From positions 1-64,000 of the forward strand of contig NZ_WTVG02000031.1 in assembly GCF_012910705.2 (NCBI RefSeq): a stretch of DNA of 64,000 nucleotides, given 5' to 3'. The notes under the pieces were generated by a model, which searched no databases, had not been told where the DNA came from, and worked only from the letters and a program-made list of their open reading frames with translations. Source of the stretch: Aromatoleum anaerobium (lineage in GTDB: Bacteria; Pseudomonadota; Gammaproteobacteria; Burkholderiales; Rhodocyclaceae). The position numbers and the translations under genes are program-made. Positions 17,858 to 27,081 of the stretch are shown here, one piece after another; within the stretch, counting starts at the first letter, position 1; every line of letters starts with the position of its first letter.

Positions 17858-19207
17858 TCAGTCCAGCTGCGCGACCCGCGTCGGCCCGAGCGGCGGGTTG
17901 TCCTTGAAGTAGCGGCGCAGGCCCCGCATGATCGCTTCGGCCATCTTGTCCTGATAGGCGTCGTCGTTCAGGCGCCGCTCTTCCTCCGGGTTGCTGATGA
18001 ACGCCGTCTCGACGAGGATCGACGGGATGTCTGGCGCTTTCAGTACCGCGAATCCAGCCTGTTCGACGTGCGCCTTGTGCAGCGTGTTGATGTCGCCGAG
18101 CTCGTTCAGCACCGCCTTGCCGAGCTTCAGGCTGTCGTTGATGGTCGCCGTCTGCGACAAGTCGAGCAGCGTTCGCGCGAGATGGCCTTCCTGTTTCGCG
18201 AGATTCACGCCGCCGATCAGGTCGGCGTCGTTTTCCTTTTGCGCGAGCCAGCGCGCGGCCGAACTCGAGGCGCCCCTTTCCGACAGTACGAACACCGAGC
18301 TGCCGCGTGCTTCGGGGCGGACGAAAGCGTCGGCGTGGATCGACACGAAGAGGTCTGCCTGTACCCGTCGTGCCCGCGTCACCCGCTGGCGCAGCGGCAC
18401 GAAATAGTCGCCGTCGCGCGTCAGCATCGCGCGCATGTTCGTTTCGGCATCGATCTTCCGCTTCAGCCGGCGTGCGATCGACAGCGTGACGTTTTTTTCG
18501 AAGCTGCCGCGCCGTCCGACCGCGCCGGGGTCCTCGCCGCCGTGGCCGGGGTCGAGCGCGACCGTGAGCAGCCGGTTCGCGGGCGGACGTTTCCGGCGCT
18601 TTGCCCTGTCCTGCACGGCGGCCTGCTGCACCGGCGCGTCGTCGCTTCCCGCAGCGGCGGTATCGCCGGCGGCGGCATCGAGCGGCGAGGATTTTTCGAT
18701 CAGCGCGAGCAGCGGGTCGACCGGCACGGTGGGATACAGATCGAGCACCAGGCGGTGGCGGTAATCGCCGACCGGCTGGAGCGTGAATATCTGCGGAGTG
18801 ATCTCGTTCTTCAGTTCGACGACCAGCCGCACCACCCCGGGGCGATTCTGCCCGGCGCGAATCAGCCGGATATACGGATCGGACTCGAGTACCTTGGATG
18901 GCAAGGTCTGCAGCACGCTGTCGAGTTCGACATCTTCGAGATCGACGACGAGGCGGTCGGGATCCTTGACGAGAAGGTGGCTGAACTTCAGTTGGCGGCT
19001 GCCTTCGAGCGTGATGCGCGTGTAATCGTCGGCGGGCCAGACGCGCACCGCGACGAGGCTCGCGGCGGCGGCGAGCGGACTCACCAGCAGCACAAGCGCG
19101 CCGCCGGCGAACTTCAGAAGGTCGCGCCGGCCGAGTTTCGGCGTGCCGGACGTGCCGGGCGTCACGGAGCGGGCAGGTTGAGTTCCGAATTCAGTTTTTT
19201 TGTACAT
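17858..19207 (-). CDS. amiC: N-acetylmuramoyl-L-alanine amidase, AmiC-type, Tat-exported
   Basis: 449 residues. A twin-arginine signal (GRRDLLKFAGG followed by a hydrophobic stretch ending AAAA) lies near residues 28-52. An AMIN domain follows (about 55-155), then a Pro/Ala linker and a zinc-dependent Amidase_3 domain (TVALDPGHGGEDPGAVG; FVSIHADAF; later catalytic Glu in SILVETAFISNP). It cleaves septal peptidoglycan during cell separation. The ATG at 19207 has an AGGA-like site but overlaps tsaE by 46 bases. A GTG at 19165 would overlap tsaE by only 4 (GTGA), shortening the protein by 14 residues without losing the Tat signal. Confidence 0.9.
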   Translation of the reverse strand: MYKKTEFGTQPARSVTPGTSGTPKLGRRDLLKFAGGALVLLVSPLAAAASLVAVRVWPADDYTRITLEGSRQLKFSHLLVKDPDRLVVDLEDVELDSVLQTLPSKVLESDPYIRLIRAGQNRPGVVRLVVELKNEITPQIFTLQPVGDYRHRLVLDLYPTVPVDPLLALIEKSSPLDAAAGDTAAAGSDDAPVQQAAVQDRAKRRKRPPANRLLTVALDPGHGGEDPGAVGRRGSFEKNVTLSIARRLKRKIDAETNMRAMLTRDGDYFVPLRQRVTRARRVQADLFVSIHADAFVRPEARGSSVFVLSERGASSSAARWLAQKENDADLIGGVNLAKQEGHLARTLLDLSQTATINDSLKLGKAVLNELGDINTLHKAHVEQAGFAVLKAPDIPSILVETAFISNPEEERRLNDDAYQDKMAEAIMRGLRRYFKDNPPLGPTRVAQLD

Positions 19208-19677
19208 GTCCGTCCTGCCTCCGTCAGCGCAGAGACCTCGATGCGCCGACCCGTGCCGGCGGTGGCGAGGCGCACTTCCACGTCCGCCGGCGCGAGATAT
19301 GGGCTGGCCTTGTCGGGCCATTCCACGAGGCACACGCCGGTGCCGCCGAAGTACTCGTCGAGCCCTGCTTCCAGATATTCTTCCGGCACTGCGAAGCGAT
19401 AAAAATCAAAGTGATATAAGTTTAATCTAGAAAGAACATAAGGTTCAATCAAGGTGTAGGTCGGACTTTTTACTTTTCCGTCGTGGCCGAGGGCGCGCAG
19501 CACGCCGCGGACCAGCGTCGTCTTCCCGGCGCCGAGGTCACCACGCAGGTAAATCACCAACCCGGCGTGCAGGGCCGGCGCGAGCGCTGCGCCGGCAGCT
19601 TCAGTATCGGTTTCGTTATCGAGCTGCGCGATGAATCCGCAGCCGCTATCATCTGCCGGGTGAAGAATCCGAATCAT
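19162..19677 (-). CDS. tsaE: tRNA threonylcarbamoyladenosine ATPase TsaE
   Basis: 171 residues. The Walker A motif is LRGDLGAGKTTLVRG; the family motif SPTYTLIEPY and the YHFDFYRF/LEAGLDEYF segment follow. TsaE is the P-loop ATPase that drives the TsaB-TsaD complex in making t6A37 in ANN-decoding tRNAs; tsaD is at 37.2 kb. The ATG at 19675-19677 gives MIRILHPADDSG. The first 18 bases overlap the divergent queG start. Codons around 19400-19450 are strikingly AT-rich (TTA, AGA, TTT, TAT), unlike the rest of the gene, although the encoded motif is conserved. Confidence 0.93.
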   Translation of the reverse strand: MIRILHPADDSGCGFIAQLDNETDTEAAGAALAPALHAGLVIYLRGDLGAGKTTLVRGVLRALGHDGKVKSPTYTLIEPYVLSRLNLYHFDFYRFAVPEEYLEAGLDEYFGGTGVCLVEWPDKASPYLAPADVEVRLATAGTGRRIEVSALTEAGRTCTKKLNSELNLPAP

Positions 19678-20751
19678 CAGGGTGCCTCCGGGCACGCCGC
19701 GCCGCACGAATCGCTGACGACCGTCGCGGAGCAGCTGAATATATGGGCCAGGGAACTGGGTTTCGCCGCCGTCGGCGTCGCGGACATCGATCTTGCCGGC
19801 GCCGAGCCGGGCCTGGCGGCATGGCTCGCCAGCGGTTTTCACGGCGAGATGGATTATATGGCGCGCCACGGCATGAAGCGGGCGCGCCCCGCCGAACTGG
19901 TTCCGGGCACGCTGCGTGTCATCAGCGTACGCATGAATTACTGGCCGCAGGCCGCCGCTGCGCAAGCGGCGCTCGACGAGCCCGCGCGCGCCTACGTGTC
20001 CCGCTACGCGCTCGGGCGCGACTACCACAAGCTGATGCGCACGCGCCTGCAGAAGCTCGCTGAACGCATCGCCGCCGAGGCGCCGCACGGCTACCGGGTC
20101 TTCGTCGACTCCGCGCCGGTGTTGGAGGTCGAACTCGCGACGCGCGCCGGGCTGGGCTGGCGCGGCAAGCACACGCTCACGCTCGACCGCTCGGCCGGTT
20201 CGTTCTTTTTCCTCGGCGAGATCTTCACCGACCTGCCGCTGCCGGTCGATGCACCGGCGAAGCCCCATTGCGGCTCCTGCCGTGCCTGCCTCGACGCGTG
20301 TCCGACCGGGGCGATCGTGGGTCCGTACCGGGTCGATGCCCGGCGCTGCATCTCGTATCTTACGATCGAGCTGAAAGGGGCGATCCCGGAGGATCTGAGA
20401 CCGCTGATCGGCAACCGCATCTACGGCTGCGACGACTGCCAACTGGTGTGTCCGTGGAACCGCTTCGCGCAGCTCACCGCAGAACCGGACTTCGCGCCGC
20501 GCCACGGACTCGACCGCGCGAGCCTGGTGGAACTCTTCAGCTGGACCGAGGCCGATTTCTCGACGCGCATGGCGGGCAGCGCGATCTACCGCATCGGCTT
20601 CGAGCGCTGGTCGCGCAATCTCGCCGTGGCGCTCGGCAATGCCCCCACGTCGCCCGGCATCGTCGCCGCGCTGCGCGCGCGGGCCGACGACCCTTCGGAA
20701 CTAGTGCGCGAGCATGTCGCCTGGGCGCTGAAGCGGCACGACGCTGCCTGA
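19660..20751 (+). CDS. queG: Epoxyqueuosine reductase QueG
   Basis: 363 residues from the GTG at 19660. QueG uses cobalamin and two [4Fe-4S] clusters to reduce epoxyqueuosine to queuosine in tRNA. Eight cluster cysteines are visible: CGSCRACLDACP and, after RRCISYLTIELKG, CDDCQLVCP. The N-terminal half (VFVDSAPVLEVELATRAGLGWRGKHT) is the cobalamin-binding part, and a short HEAT-like tail (LVREHVAWALKRH) closes it. The GTG start lies inside the tsaE coding region on the other strand; no ATG appears before residue about 70, so this start is the best available. Neighbouring tsaE also serves tRNA modification. Confidence 0.93.
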   Translation: MKNPNHQGASGHAAPHESLTTVAEQLNIWARELGFAAVGVADIDLAGAEPGLAAWLASGFHGEMDYMARHGMKRARPAELVPGTLRVISVRMNYWPQAAAAQAALDEPARAYVSRYALGRDYHKLMRTRLQKLAERIAAEAPHGYRVFVDSAPVLEVELATRAGLGWRGKHTLTLDRSAGSFFFLGEIFTDLPLPVDAPAKPHCGSCRACLDACPTGAIVGPYRVDARRCISYLTIELKGAIPEDLRPLIGNRIYGCDDCQLVCPWNRFAQLTAEPDFAPRHGLDRASLVELFSWTEADFSTRMAGSAIYRIGFERWSRNLAVALGNAPTSPGIVAALRARADDPSELVREHVAWALKRHDAA

Positions 20752-20849
20752 AGCTGAAGCGGGTTTCGTGGGTCGACAATGCAGGCCGCGGTCTGTCGCC
20801 CGTCGATTGCAGCTAGAATCCCGCGCTTCCAACCGCCCCGGGCTTCATC

Positions 20850-21653
20850 GTGAATTCTTCGCGACCAATAGGCGTCTTCGATTCCGGCATCGGCGGGCTG
20901 ACAGTTGTGCGCGCGCTGATGGAACGGCTGCCGCTCGAACGCATCGTCTACTTCGGCGACACCGCGCGCGTTCCGTACGGCGTCAAGTCGGTCGCGACGA
21001 TCCGCCACTTTACCGAACAGATCACCGACTTCCTGCTGCAACAGGACGTCAAGATGCTGATCGTGGCGTGCAACACGATGGCTGCGGTCGCAGCCGAAAC
21101 CGTGCGCCAGCGGGCGGGCTCCATCCCCGTGCTGGACGTCATCGAAGCCGGGGCGCAGGCCGCGGTCGCCCAGTCGCGCAGCCGCGGCATCGGCGTCATC
21201 GGCACGCCGACAACGGTCAATAGCAACGCTTACGCGCGTCGCATCCATGCGCTCGACTCGAGCGTGCGCGTCTATTCGCAGGCCTGTCCGCTGTTTGTGC
21301 CACTCGTCGAGGAGGGCTGGCTCGATCATCCGGTCACGCGGCTGACGGCGCAGGAATACCTCAAGCCGGTGCTCGCCGAGGAGGTCGACAGTCTCGTGCT
21401 CGGCTGTACGCATTACCCGTTGCTGAAGCCGCTGCTGCGCGACGTCGTCGGTCCGGGCGTGCGGCTCGTGGACTCCGCGTTGACGACGGCGGAACTCGCC
21501 GCGGCCAAACTGCATGCGCTCGGCCTCGCGAACACGCATCCGGGCGAAGCGACGTACCGATTCGTCGTCACCGACGTGCCGCTGCGCTTCCAGACGATCG
21601 GCGAACGGTTCCTCGGCCGTTCGCTCGGCGAGGTCGAGAAGCTCGATTGGTAG
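20850..21653 (+). CDS. murI: Glutamate racemase
   Basis: 267 residues. Both catalytic cysteines are visible: Cys74 in VACNTMAA and Cys186 in LGCTHYP. IGVFDSGIGGLTVV and YFGDTARVPYG are family signatures. The cofactor-independent enzyme supplies D-glutamate for peptidoglycan. The start is a GTG at 20850 directly upstream of NSSRPIGVFDSG. It stands 98 bases after queG, so it may have its own promoter. Confidence 0.95.
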   Translation: MNSSRPIGVFDSGIGGLTVVRALMERLPLERIVYFGDTARVPYGVKSVATIRHFTEQITDFLLQQDVKMLIVACNTMAAVAAETVRQRAGSIPVLDVIEAGAQAAVAQSRSRGIGVIGTPTTVNSNAYARRIHALDSSVRVYSQACPLFVPLVEEGWLDHPVTRLTAQEYLKPVLAEEVDSLVLGCTHYPLLKPLLRDVVGPGVRLVDSALTTAELAAAKLHALGLANTHPGEATYRFVVTDVPLRFQTIGERFLGRSLGEVEKLDW

Positions 21654-21764
21654 CGAGCGCCGGCACAGCTTTCCGGCCGCCGCGCTGCGCAGCCTTTTTT
21701 CGTGAACTAAGCTTCAGGCAGACGCGGGGCGCCGGACGAGCGCCGCGATGCGCAGGAGGCGGAC

Positions 21765-22496
21765 ATGGAGCAGCAGCGGAAACTTGCGGTGGTCGTGGGG
21801 GCCGGGCCGGGACTGGGCTGCGCGCTCGGACGGCGTTTCAGCAAGGCGGAGATGAACGTCGCGATGGCGGCCCGCGACGTCGCGCGGCTGGAGTCGCTGA
21901 CGATGGAGTGCGCGGCGATCGGGCATGGCGCGAAAGCGTATGCGTGCGACGCCGCTAACGAGAAATCCGTCGAGGACCTCTTCAGCCAGGTGCGCGCCGA
22001 GTTCGGCGAGCCGGATGTCGTGATCTACAACGCCGGCGCCTTCGTGCCGCGCGGCCTGCTCGAAACCACCGCGGAAGAGTTCGAGCGCTGCTGGCGCGTC
22101 GGCTGCATGGGCGGTTTTCTCGTCGGTCGCGCAGCGGCCCGCTCGATGCTGGAACGGATCGGGCGCGGCGGCCGCGGCGGCACGATCCTCTTCACCGGCG
22201 CGACGGCGAGCCTGCGCGGCAGCGCGGGTTTCCACAACCTCGCGGTCGGGAAGTTCGGCCTGCGGGCGCTCGCCCAGAGCATGGCGCGCGAGCTGCAGCC
22301 GAAAGGCATCCACGTCGCGCATGTGATCATCGACGGGTGCATTCGCCCACCGTCCAGCATCGAGCACAGCGCAGAGGCGAGCGACGACATGCTCGACCCG
22401 TCGGCGATCGCGGAAGCCTATTTCCAGCTGCATTGCCAGCCGCGCAGCGCGTGGACGCAGGAAATGGACCTGCGTCCGTGGGTCGAGAAATTCTGA
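21765..22496 (+). CDS. Short-chain dehydrogenase-like protein lacking the catalytic Ser and Tyr
   Basis: 243 residues with a Rossmann nucleotide site (VGAGPGLG, residues 11-18) and NAG (89-91), as in classical SDR enzymes. The active site is altered: the position four before Lys163 is Leu159 where SDRs have Tyr (LAVGK instead of YxxxK), and the Ser position about 13 residues earlier falls at Ala146. An SDR subgroup with this F/L-A-V-x-K pattern exists as I recall, so this is probably a family trait and not recent decay. It may bind a nucleotide cofactor without classical catalysis, or use other residues. It stands alone between murI and the convergent sulfurtransferase gene. Confidence 0.8.
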   Translation: MEQQRKLAVVVGAGPGLGCALGRRFSKAEMNVAMAARDVARLESLTMECAAIGHGAKAYACDAANEKSVEDLFSQVRAEFGEPDVVIYNAGAFVPRGLLETTAEEFERCWRVGCMGGFLVGRAAARSMLERIGRGGRGGTILFTGATASLRGSAGFHNLAVGKFGLRALAQSMARELQPKGIHVAHVIIDGCIRPPSSIEHSAEASDDMLDPSAIAEAYFQLHCQPRSAWTQEMDLRPWVEKF

Positions 22497-22577
22497 AGCC
22501 CGTTCGCGTCGCAGGTGCTGCGGGAATGGGCGCGGCCGGCCGGAGCCGACCGCGGCCGGCGCGGTGCCTGTGGCGTC

Positions 22578-23435
22578 CTATTCTTCGGGGCCGGTCGCGA
22601 TCGGACGACACGGGTCGGCGCACCATTCGCTCCACGACCCGGCGTAGAGCCGCGACCCGGACAGGCCGGCCGACTCCATCGCCAGCAGATTGTGGCAGGC
22701 GGTGACGCCCGATCCGCACTGGTGGACGACGCGGTGCGCGTCGCGCCCCTTCAGCAGCGCGCCGAACTCCTCGCGCAGCACCGAGGCCTGTTTGAAACAG
22801 CCGCCCCCGACGAGGTTGTCGCGGAAAAACCGGTTTTTCGCCCCCGGAATGTGGCCGCCGACCGGATCCAGCGTTTCGTTCTCGCCCCGAAAGCGGTCCG
22901 GACTGCGGGCGTCGATGAGCATGATGTCGCCGGTGTAAAGGTGGTCGAGCACGAAGGCGGCATCGACGACGGCGGGTTGCAGCGAAAGCGAGTAGGTCGT
23001 GGGCCGGACGGACGGAGTTTTGGTCGTCAGGGCCTGCCCTGCCGCACACCACGCGACGAGGCCGCCGTCGAGCACCGCGACGCGGCGGTGGCCGAGCCAG
23101 CGCATCATCCACCACAGCCGGGCGGCGAACATGCCGCCGGCGTCGTCGTAGGCGATCACCTGGGTGTCGTTGCCGATGCCGATGCGCCCGAGCCGGGCGG
23201 TGAAGTCGGCCGGGTCGGGGAGGGGGTGCCGCCCGTTGGTACCGGTCATGCGGCCCGACAGGTCCTCGTCGAGATGCAGGAAATGCGCCCCCGGCAGGTG
23301 GCCGCGCTCGTACGCCGCCCGTCCGAAGCTGGTGTCGGCCAGGTCATGCCGGCAATCGACGATGCGCCAGTCGGGGTCGTCGAGGTGCTCCGCGAGCTCG
23401 CGGGCGCCGATCAGCGTGCTGTACGAAGCGTTCAC
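22578..23435 (-). CDS. sseA: Rhodanese-type sulfurtransferase (3-mercaptopyruvate type)
   Basis: 285 residues with two rhodanese domains. The active-site loop in the second reads VHQCGSGVTACHN, the CGSGVTA form typical of 3-mercaptopyruvate sulfurtransferases (thiosulfate types usually have a CRKGxT-like loop). It transfers sulfane sulfur to thiol acceptors or cyanide. The GTG at 23433-23435 overlaps the stop of the upstream SpoIIAA-like gene by 4 bases (GTGA). Longer in-frame readings run into that gene and are rejected. The first domain (AYDDAGGMFAARLWW) has lost its active Cys, as usual. Confidence 0.9.
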   Translation of the reverse strand: MNASYSTLIGARELAEHLDDPDWRIVDCRHDLADTSFGRAAYERGHLPGAHFLHLDEDLSGRMTGTNGRHPLPDPADFTARLGRIGIGNDTQVIAYDDAGGMFAARLWWMMRWLGHRRVAVLDGGLVAWCAAGQALTTKTPSVRPTTYSLSLQPAVVDAAFVLDHLYTGDIMLIDARSPDRFRGENETLDPVGGHIPGAKNRFFRDNLVGGGCFKQASVLREEFGALLKGRDAHRVVHQCGSGVTACHNLLAMESAGLSGSRLYAGSWSEWCADPCRPIATGPEE

Positions 23436-23794
23436 TGCGCGGGCTCCGCGGCCGCCTCCAGCCAGCTGCGCGCGTCGGTTTCGTCGGCAAAGACAAGCAC
23501 TTCGGCATCGACAAAGAGCTGCGAAATCCACGCGCTCCAGGTCAGCCACTGGTCTTCGGTCAGCACCGCGATGCGGCGGAAATCCCGGGCGTGGCGACGC
23601 GAGAACTTGATTTCTTCCCACGCGACGTCCAGCGTGAAGCCGGCCATCTGACGCAGGTCGAAGAGCAGGTTGACCGGGCCTTCGAACTGCACCTTGTAAT
23701 TGACGATCTCTTCGAACTCCTTGTAGTCCGCGAGGGTGAATTCGCCGAATACGGTGACGGAGACGAGGTTGGGTTGGTGGTCGGTGGTGATCAT
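23432..23794 (-). CDS. SpoIIAA-like (STAS-fold) protein
   Basis: 120 residues: NLVSVTVFGEFTLADYKEFEE, LLFDLRQMAGFTLDVAWEEIKF, HARDFRRIAVLTEDQW. This fits the SpoIIAA-like family related to STAS domains, predicted soluble. Members resemble anti-sigma-factor antagonists but also occur in lipid- or nucleotide-binding contexts; no kinase or sigma-factor partner is next to it here. It overlaps the sulfurtransferase gene by 4 bases, so the two are made together. It diverges from glpK across 159 bases. No specific function can be assigned. Confidence 0.75.
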   Translation of the reverse strand: MITTDHQPNLVSVTVFGEFTLADYKEFEEIVNYKVQFEGPVNLLFDLRQMAGFTLDVAWEEIKFSRRHARDFRRIAVLTEDQWLTWSAWISQLFVDAEVLVFADETDARSWLEAAAEPAQ

Positions 23795-23953
23795 GGCTGC
23801 CTCCGCAGGGCCATTGAATTATGCGGACTACTATAGTCCCGGCCGATGGGCGCTTCAATCACGATGTCCGCAGCGGGCAGACCGTGGCCCGGGATGGTCA
23901 CGCGGACGGGCGCGCGGTAGTCTTGCGTCATTGCGAGCACTGCCGGAGGTGTC

Positions 23954-25444
23954 ATGAGTTATCTGCTGGCCCTGGACCAGGGGACGACGAGCTCGCGAGC
24001 GCTCGTGCTGGACCGCGACGGGCAGGTGAAGAGTGCCGCCCAGCAGACGTTCGCGCAGCACTACCCGCAGCCCGGCTGGGTCGAGCACGATCCGGCGCAG
24101 ATTCTCGCGACCCAATTCGATTGCGCCCGGACCGCGCTTGCCCGGGCCGGCATTGCCGCTTCTGCGCTGGCTGCGGTGGGCATCACGAATCAGCGTGAAA
24201 CCACCCTGCTGTGGGAACGTGCGACGGGCCGGGCGCTTGCGCCGGCGATCGTCTGGCAGGATCGGCGCACCGCGGCGGCATGCGACCGGCTGCGCGAGGC
24301 CGGGCATGCCGACATGATCCGCGCCAGCACCGGGCTCGAGCTCGACGCCTATTTCTCGGCGACGAAGCTCGCCTGGCTGCTGGACCACGTCCCCGGCGCG
24401 CGCGCCCGGGCACGGGCGGGCGAACTGGCGTTCGGCACCGTCGACAGCTGGCTGCTCTGGCACCTCAGCGGCGGTGCACTGCACGTGACCGACGCCGGCA
24501 ATGCGTCGCGGACGATGCTGTTCAACATTCACCGCTGCGAGTGGGACGAAACGCTGCTCGCGCTGCTCGACATTCCGCCCGCGCTGTTGCCGCGCGTCGT
24601 CGACAGCAGCGGAGTGTGCGGCACCACCCGCGCCGACGTGCTCGGCGCGGCGGTACCGATCGCCGGCATCGGCGGAGACCAGCAGGCAGCCACGTTCGGC
24701 CAGGCGTGCTTTGCCCCGGGGATGGCGAAAAATACCTATGGCACCGGCTGCTTCCTGCTGATGAACACCGGCCCGGCGCCGGTAGCGTCGACGAACCGCC
24801 TGCTGACGACGATCGGGTGGCGCTCGCGGGGGGAGACCTGCTACGCGCTCGAAGGCAGCATTTTCGTCGGTGGCGCGCTCGTGCAGTGGCTGCGCGACGG
24901 GCTGGGGCTGATCAGGCGCGCCGAGGACGTCGAGGCGCTCGCCGCGAGCGTCCCCGACAGCGATGGCGTCGTGCTGGTGCCGGCGTTTACCGGGCTCGGC
25001 GCACCGTACTGGGACGCATATGCCCGCGGCACGCTGCTCGGGCTGACTCGCGGCACTGGCGCTGCGCACATCGCCCGCGCAGCCCTCGAGGCGATCGCGC
25101 TGCAGACGGTGGATCTCGTCGCCGCGATGGACCGCGACGGCGCCGGGCCGCTGGCCGAACTGCGCGTCGATGGCGGTGCGGCGGCAAACGATCTGCTGAT
25201 GCAGATCCAGGCGGATCTGCTCGGGGTTCCGGTGGTCCGTCCGCGGATGCTCGAGACCACTGCGCTGGGAGCGGCGTATCTTGCCGGGTTGGGGGTGGGG
25301 ATGTGGTCCGGCATCGAGGAGCTCGCGTCGCACTGGCGCGCCGAACGCCGCTTCGAGCCGGTGATGGCGGAGGACCAGCGCGAGGCGGCCATCGCGCGCT
25401 GGCGGCGGGCGGTGGAACGGGCGCGGGGCTGGGCCGCGGCATGA
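23954..25444 (+). CDS. glpK: Glycerol kinase
   Basis: 496 residues, FGGY family. The N-terminal ATP-binding motif [13 protein letters not shown], the substrate segment [17 protein letters not shown], and the family signature [11 protein letters not shown] with TTIGWRS are all present. It phosphorylates glycerol to sn-glycerol 3-phosphate. GGAGG at 23945-23949 precedes the ATG closely. It overlaps glpD by 4 bases (ATGA), forming a two-step glycerol route. No glpF facilitator or glpR repressor lies alongside. Confidence 0.97.
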   Translation: MSYLLALDQGTTSSRALVLDRDGQVKSAAQQTFAQHYPQPGWVEHDPAQILATQFDCARTALARAGIAASALAAVGITNQRETTLLWERATGRALAPAIVWQDRRTAAACDRLREAGHADMIRASTGLELDAYFSATKLAWLLDHVPGARARARAGELAFGTVDSWLLWHLSGGALHVTDAGNASRTMLFNIHRCEWDETLLALLDIPPALLPRVVDSSGVCGTTRADVLGAAVPIAGIGGDQQAATFGQACFAPGMAKNTYGTGCFLLMNTGPAPVASTNRLLTTIGWRSRGETCYALEGSIFVGGALVQWLRDGLGLIRRAEDVEALAASVPDSDGVVLVPAFTGLGAPYWDAYARGTLLGLTRGTGAAHIARAALEAIALQTVDLVAAMDRDGAGPLAELRVDGGAAANDLLMQIQADLLGVPVVRPRMLETTALGAAYLAGLGVGMWSGIEELASHWRAERRFEPVMAEDQREAAIARWRRAVERARGWAAA

Positions 25445-27081
25445 GCGCGGGCGGCGAGGAGGAAGGCGTCCGTGCGGCGCCGGACAATTTTCATGCGCAC
25501 GGCCAATCCGCTGCGGCGGAGCGCCGACTTGCCCGCGCCGTGCTGCTCGATCGTTTGTGCCGGTCGCAGCGCTGGGACGTGGTTGTCATCGGCGGCGGTG
25601 CGACCGGGCTCGGATGCGCCGTCGATGCCGCCGCGCGCGGCTATTCGACGCTACTCGTCGAAGCATGCGACTTCGCGAAAGGAACCAGTTCGCGCGCGAC
25701 GAAGCTGATCCACGGGGGCGTGCGTTATCTTGCCCGGGGCGACCTCGCGCTGGTGCGCGAAGCGCTGGCCGAGCGTTCTCGGCTGCTTGCGAATGCGCCT
25801 CACCTCGTTCATCCGCTGCGTTTCGTCGTGCCGGCCTATCACTGGCACGACCGAGCGCGCTTCGGGCTGGGGCTCGGGTTTTACGATCTGCTTGCCGGCA
25901 TTCACGGCATCGAACGCAGCCGCATCCTCGACGCGGCCGCGACAGTCGCGGCGCTGCCGGGTCTGAATCCCGTCGGGCTGAAGGGCGGGATCGCCTACTG
26001 GGACGCCCAGTTCGACGACGCGCGGCTGGCGATCGCGCTGATGCGTACGGTGTTCGATCTGGGTGGCCTGGCGCTCAACTACCTGCCGGTCGACGATCTG
26101 ATCGTCGAAGGCGGCCGGGTGCGCGGGATCATCGCACGGGATGCGGAGAGCGATGAGGTCTTCCGCATCGCTGCCCGCGTCGTCATCAACGCGACCGGTG
26201 TATGGGCCGACGCAGTGCGCCGTTTCGAGCGTCCCGCGGCCCGCGCCCTGGTGCGCCCGAGCCAGGGCGCGCACGTCGTCGTCGACCGGAGTTTCCTCTC
26301 TGGCGATACCGCGCTGCTGGTGCCGGAGACGCCGGATGGACGCGTGCTGTTCGTCATTCCGTGGCAAGGCAAGGTCCTGATCGGGACGACCGATACAGCT
26401 CGCCCCGACCTTCCGCTGGAGCCTGACGCGCTGCCCGGTGAAGTGGATTTCATCCTCGCGACCGCGGCCCGCTATCTCGTGCCGGCGCCGACACGGGCCG
26501 ATGTGCACAGCATCTTCGTCGGCCTGCGGCCGCTGGTCGGTGAGGACGAGAGGACGGCGACGCACCGGCTGTCGCGCGAACATTGCATCGAAGTGTCGCC
26601 CGGCGGGCTGGTGACGATCACCGGCGGCAAATGGACGACGTACCGGCGGATGGCCGAGGAAACCATCGACCAGGCCTGCGCCGTCGGGATGCTGCCGCGA
26701 CGCCCGGCAGCGACCGCCGCGCTGCGCCTGCATGGCGCGCCCCCCGGCTTTTCCGGCGACTGCTACGGCAGCGATCGGGCCGTCGTCGACCTGCTGCCCG
26801 GCGCCACGCGGCGCATGCAGGACGGCCTGACGCTGACCGAGGCCGAGGTGCGCCATGCCGCGCGGTTTGAGCTCGCGCGCGGCGTCGAGGACGTGCTGGC
26901 GCGCCGGCATCGCGCGCTGTTTCTCGACGCCGCCCGGGCTGCTGCGGCGGCGCCGGCGGTCGCAACGGTGCTTGCCGAGGAACTCGGACACGATGCGCAG
27001 TGGTGCGCGGACGAAGTCGCACGCTTTCGCGCGTTGGCGATCCGCTATGGCGCGCCGGCGCCGGCTGGAGAATGCTCGTGA
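25441..27081 (+). CDS. glpD: Aerobic glycerol-3-phosphate dehydrogenase
   Basis: 546 residues. The N-terminal FAD-binding motif is [21 protein letters not shown], followed by [16 protein letters not shown], the GlpD/GlpA signature. A C-terminal helical cap domain starts near [14 protein letters not shown]. The enzyme oxidises glycerol 3-phosphate to dihydroxyacetone phosphate at the inner membrane and passes electrons to quinone. The ATG at 25441 overlaps the glpK stop (ATGA); the same frame is open far upstream inside glpK, but that reading is Arg-rich and not family-like. The first 38 residues are a low-complexity lead. Confidence 0.96.
   Translation: MSAGGEEEGVRAAPDNFHAHGQSAAAERRLARAVLLDRLCRSQRWDVVVIGGGATGLGCAVDAAARGYSTLLVEACDFAKGTSSRATKLIHGGVRYLARGDLALVREALAERSRLLANAPHLVHPLRFVVPAYHWHDRARFGLGLGFYDLLAGIHGIERSRILDAAATVAALPGLNPVGLKGGIAYWDAQFDDARLAIALMRTVFDLGGLALNYLPVDDLIVEGGRVRGIIARDAESDEVFRIAARVVINATGVWADAVRRFERPAARALVRPSQGAHVVVDRSFLSGDTALLVPETPDGRVLFVIPWQGKVLIGTTDTARPDLPLEPDALPGEVDFILATAARYLVPAPTRADVHSIFVGLRPLVGEDERTATHRLSREHCIEVSPGGLVTITGGKWTTYRRMAEETIDQACAVGMLPRRPAATAALRLHGAPPGFSGDCYGSDRAVVDLLPGATRRMQDGLTLTEAEVRHAARFELARGVEDVLARRHRALFLDAARAAAAAPAVATVLAEELGHDAQWCADEVARFRALAIRYGAPAPAGECS

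Noticed and set aside
19399-19483. Foreign origin for the AT-rich patch in tsaE
   Set aside because: The patch encodes a motif conserved in TsaE and is seamlessly in frame, so transferred DNA is unlikely. It was kept only as a codon-use observation.
22535-22560. Inverted repeat GCCGGCC/GGCCGGC between the convergent SDR and sulfurtransferase genes
   Set aside because: Only seven bases per arm, a 12-base loop and no T-run. Such GC repeats are frequent by chance here, so it was not called a terminator.
24211-25440. Upstream extension of the glpD frame through glpK
   Set aside because: The region is already coding for glycerol kinase, and the extra residues are Arg/Ala-rich. The ATG at 25441 gives the ATGA overlap and the FAD motif at the expected distance.
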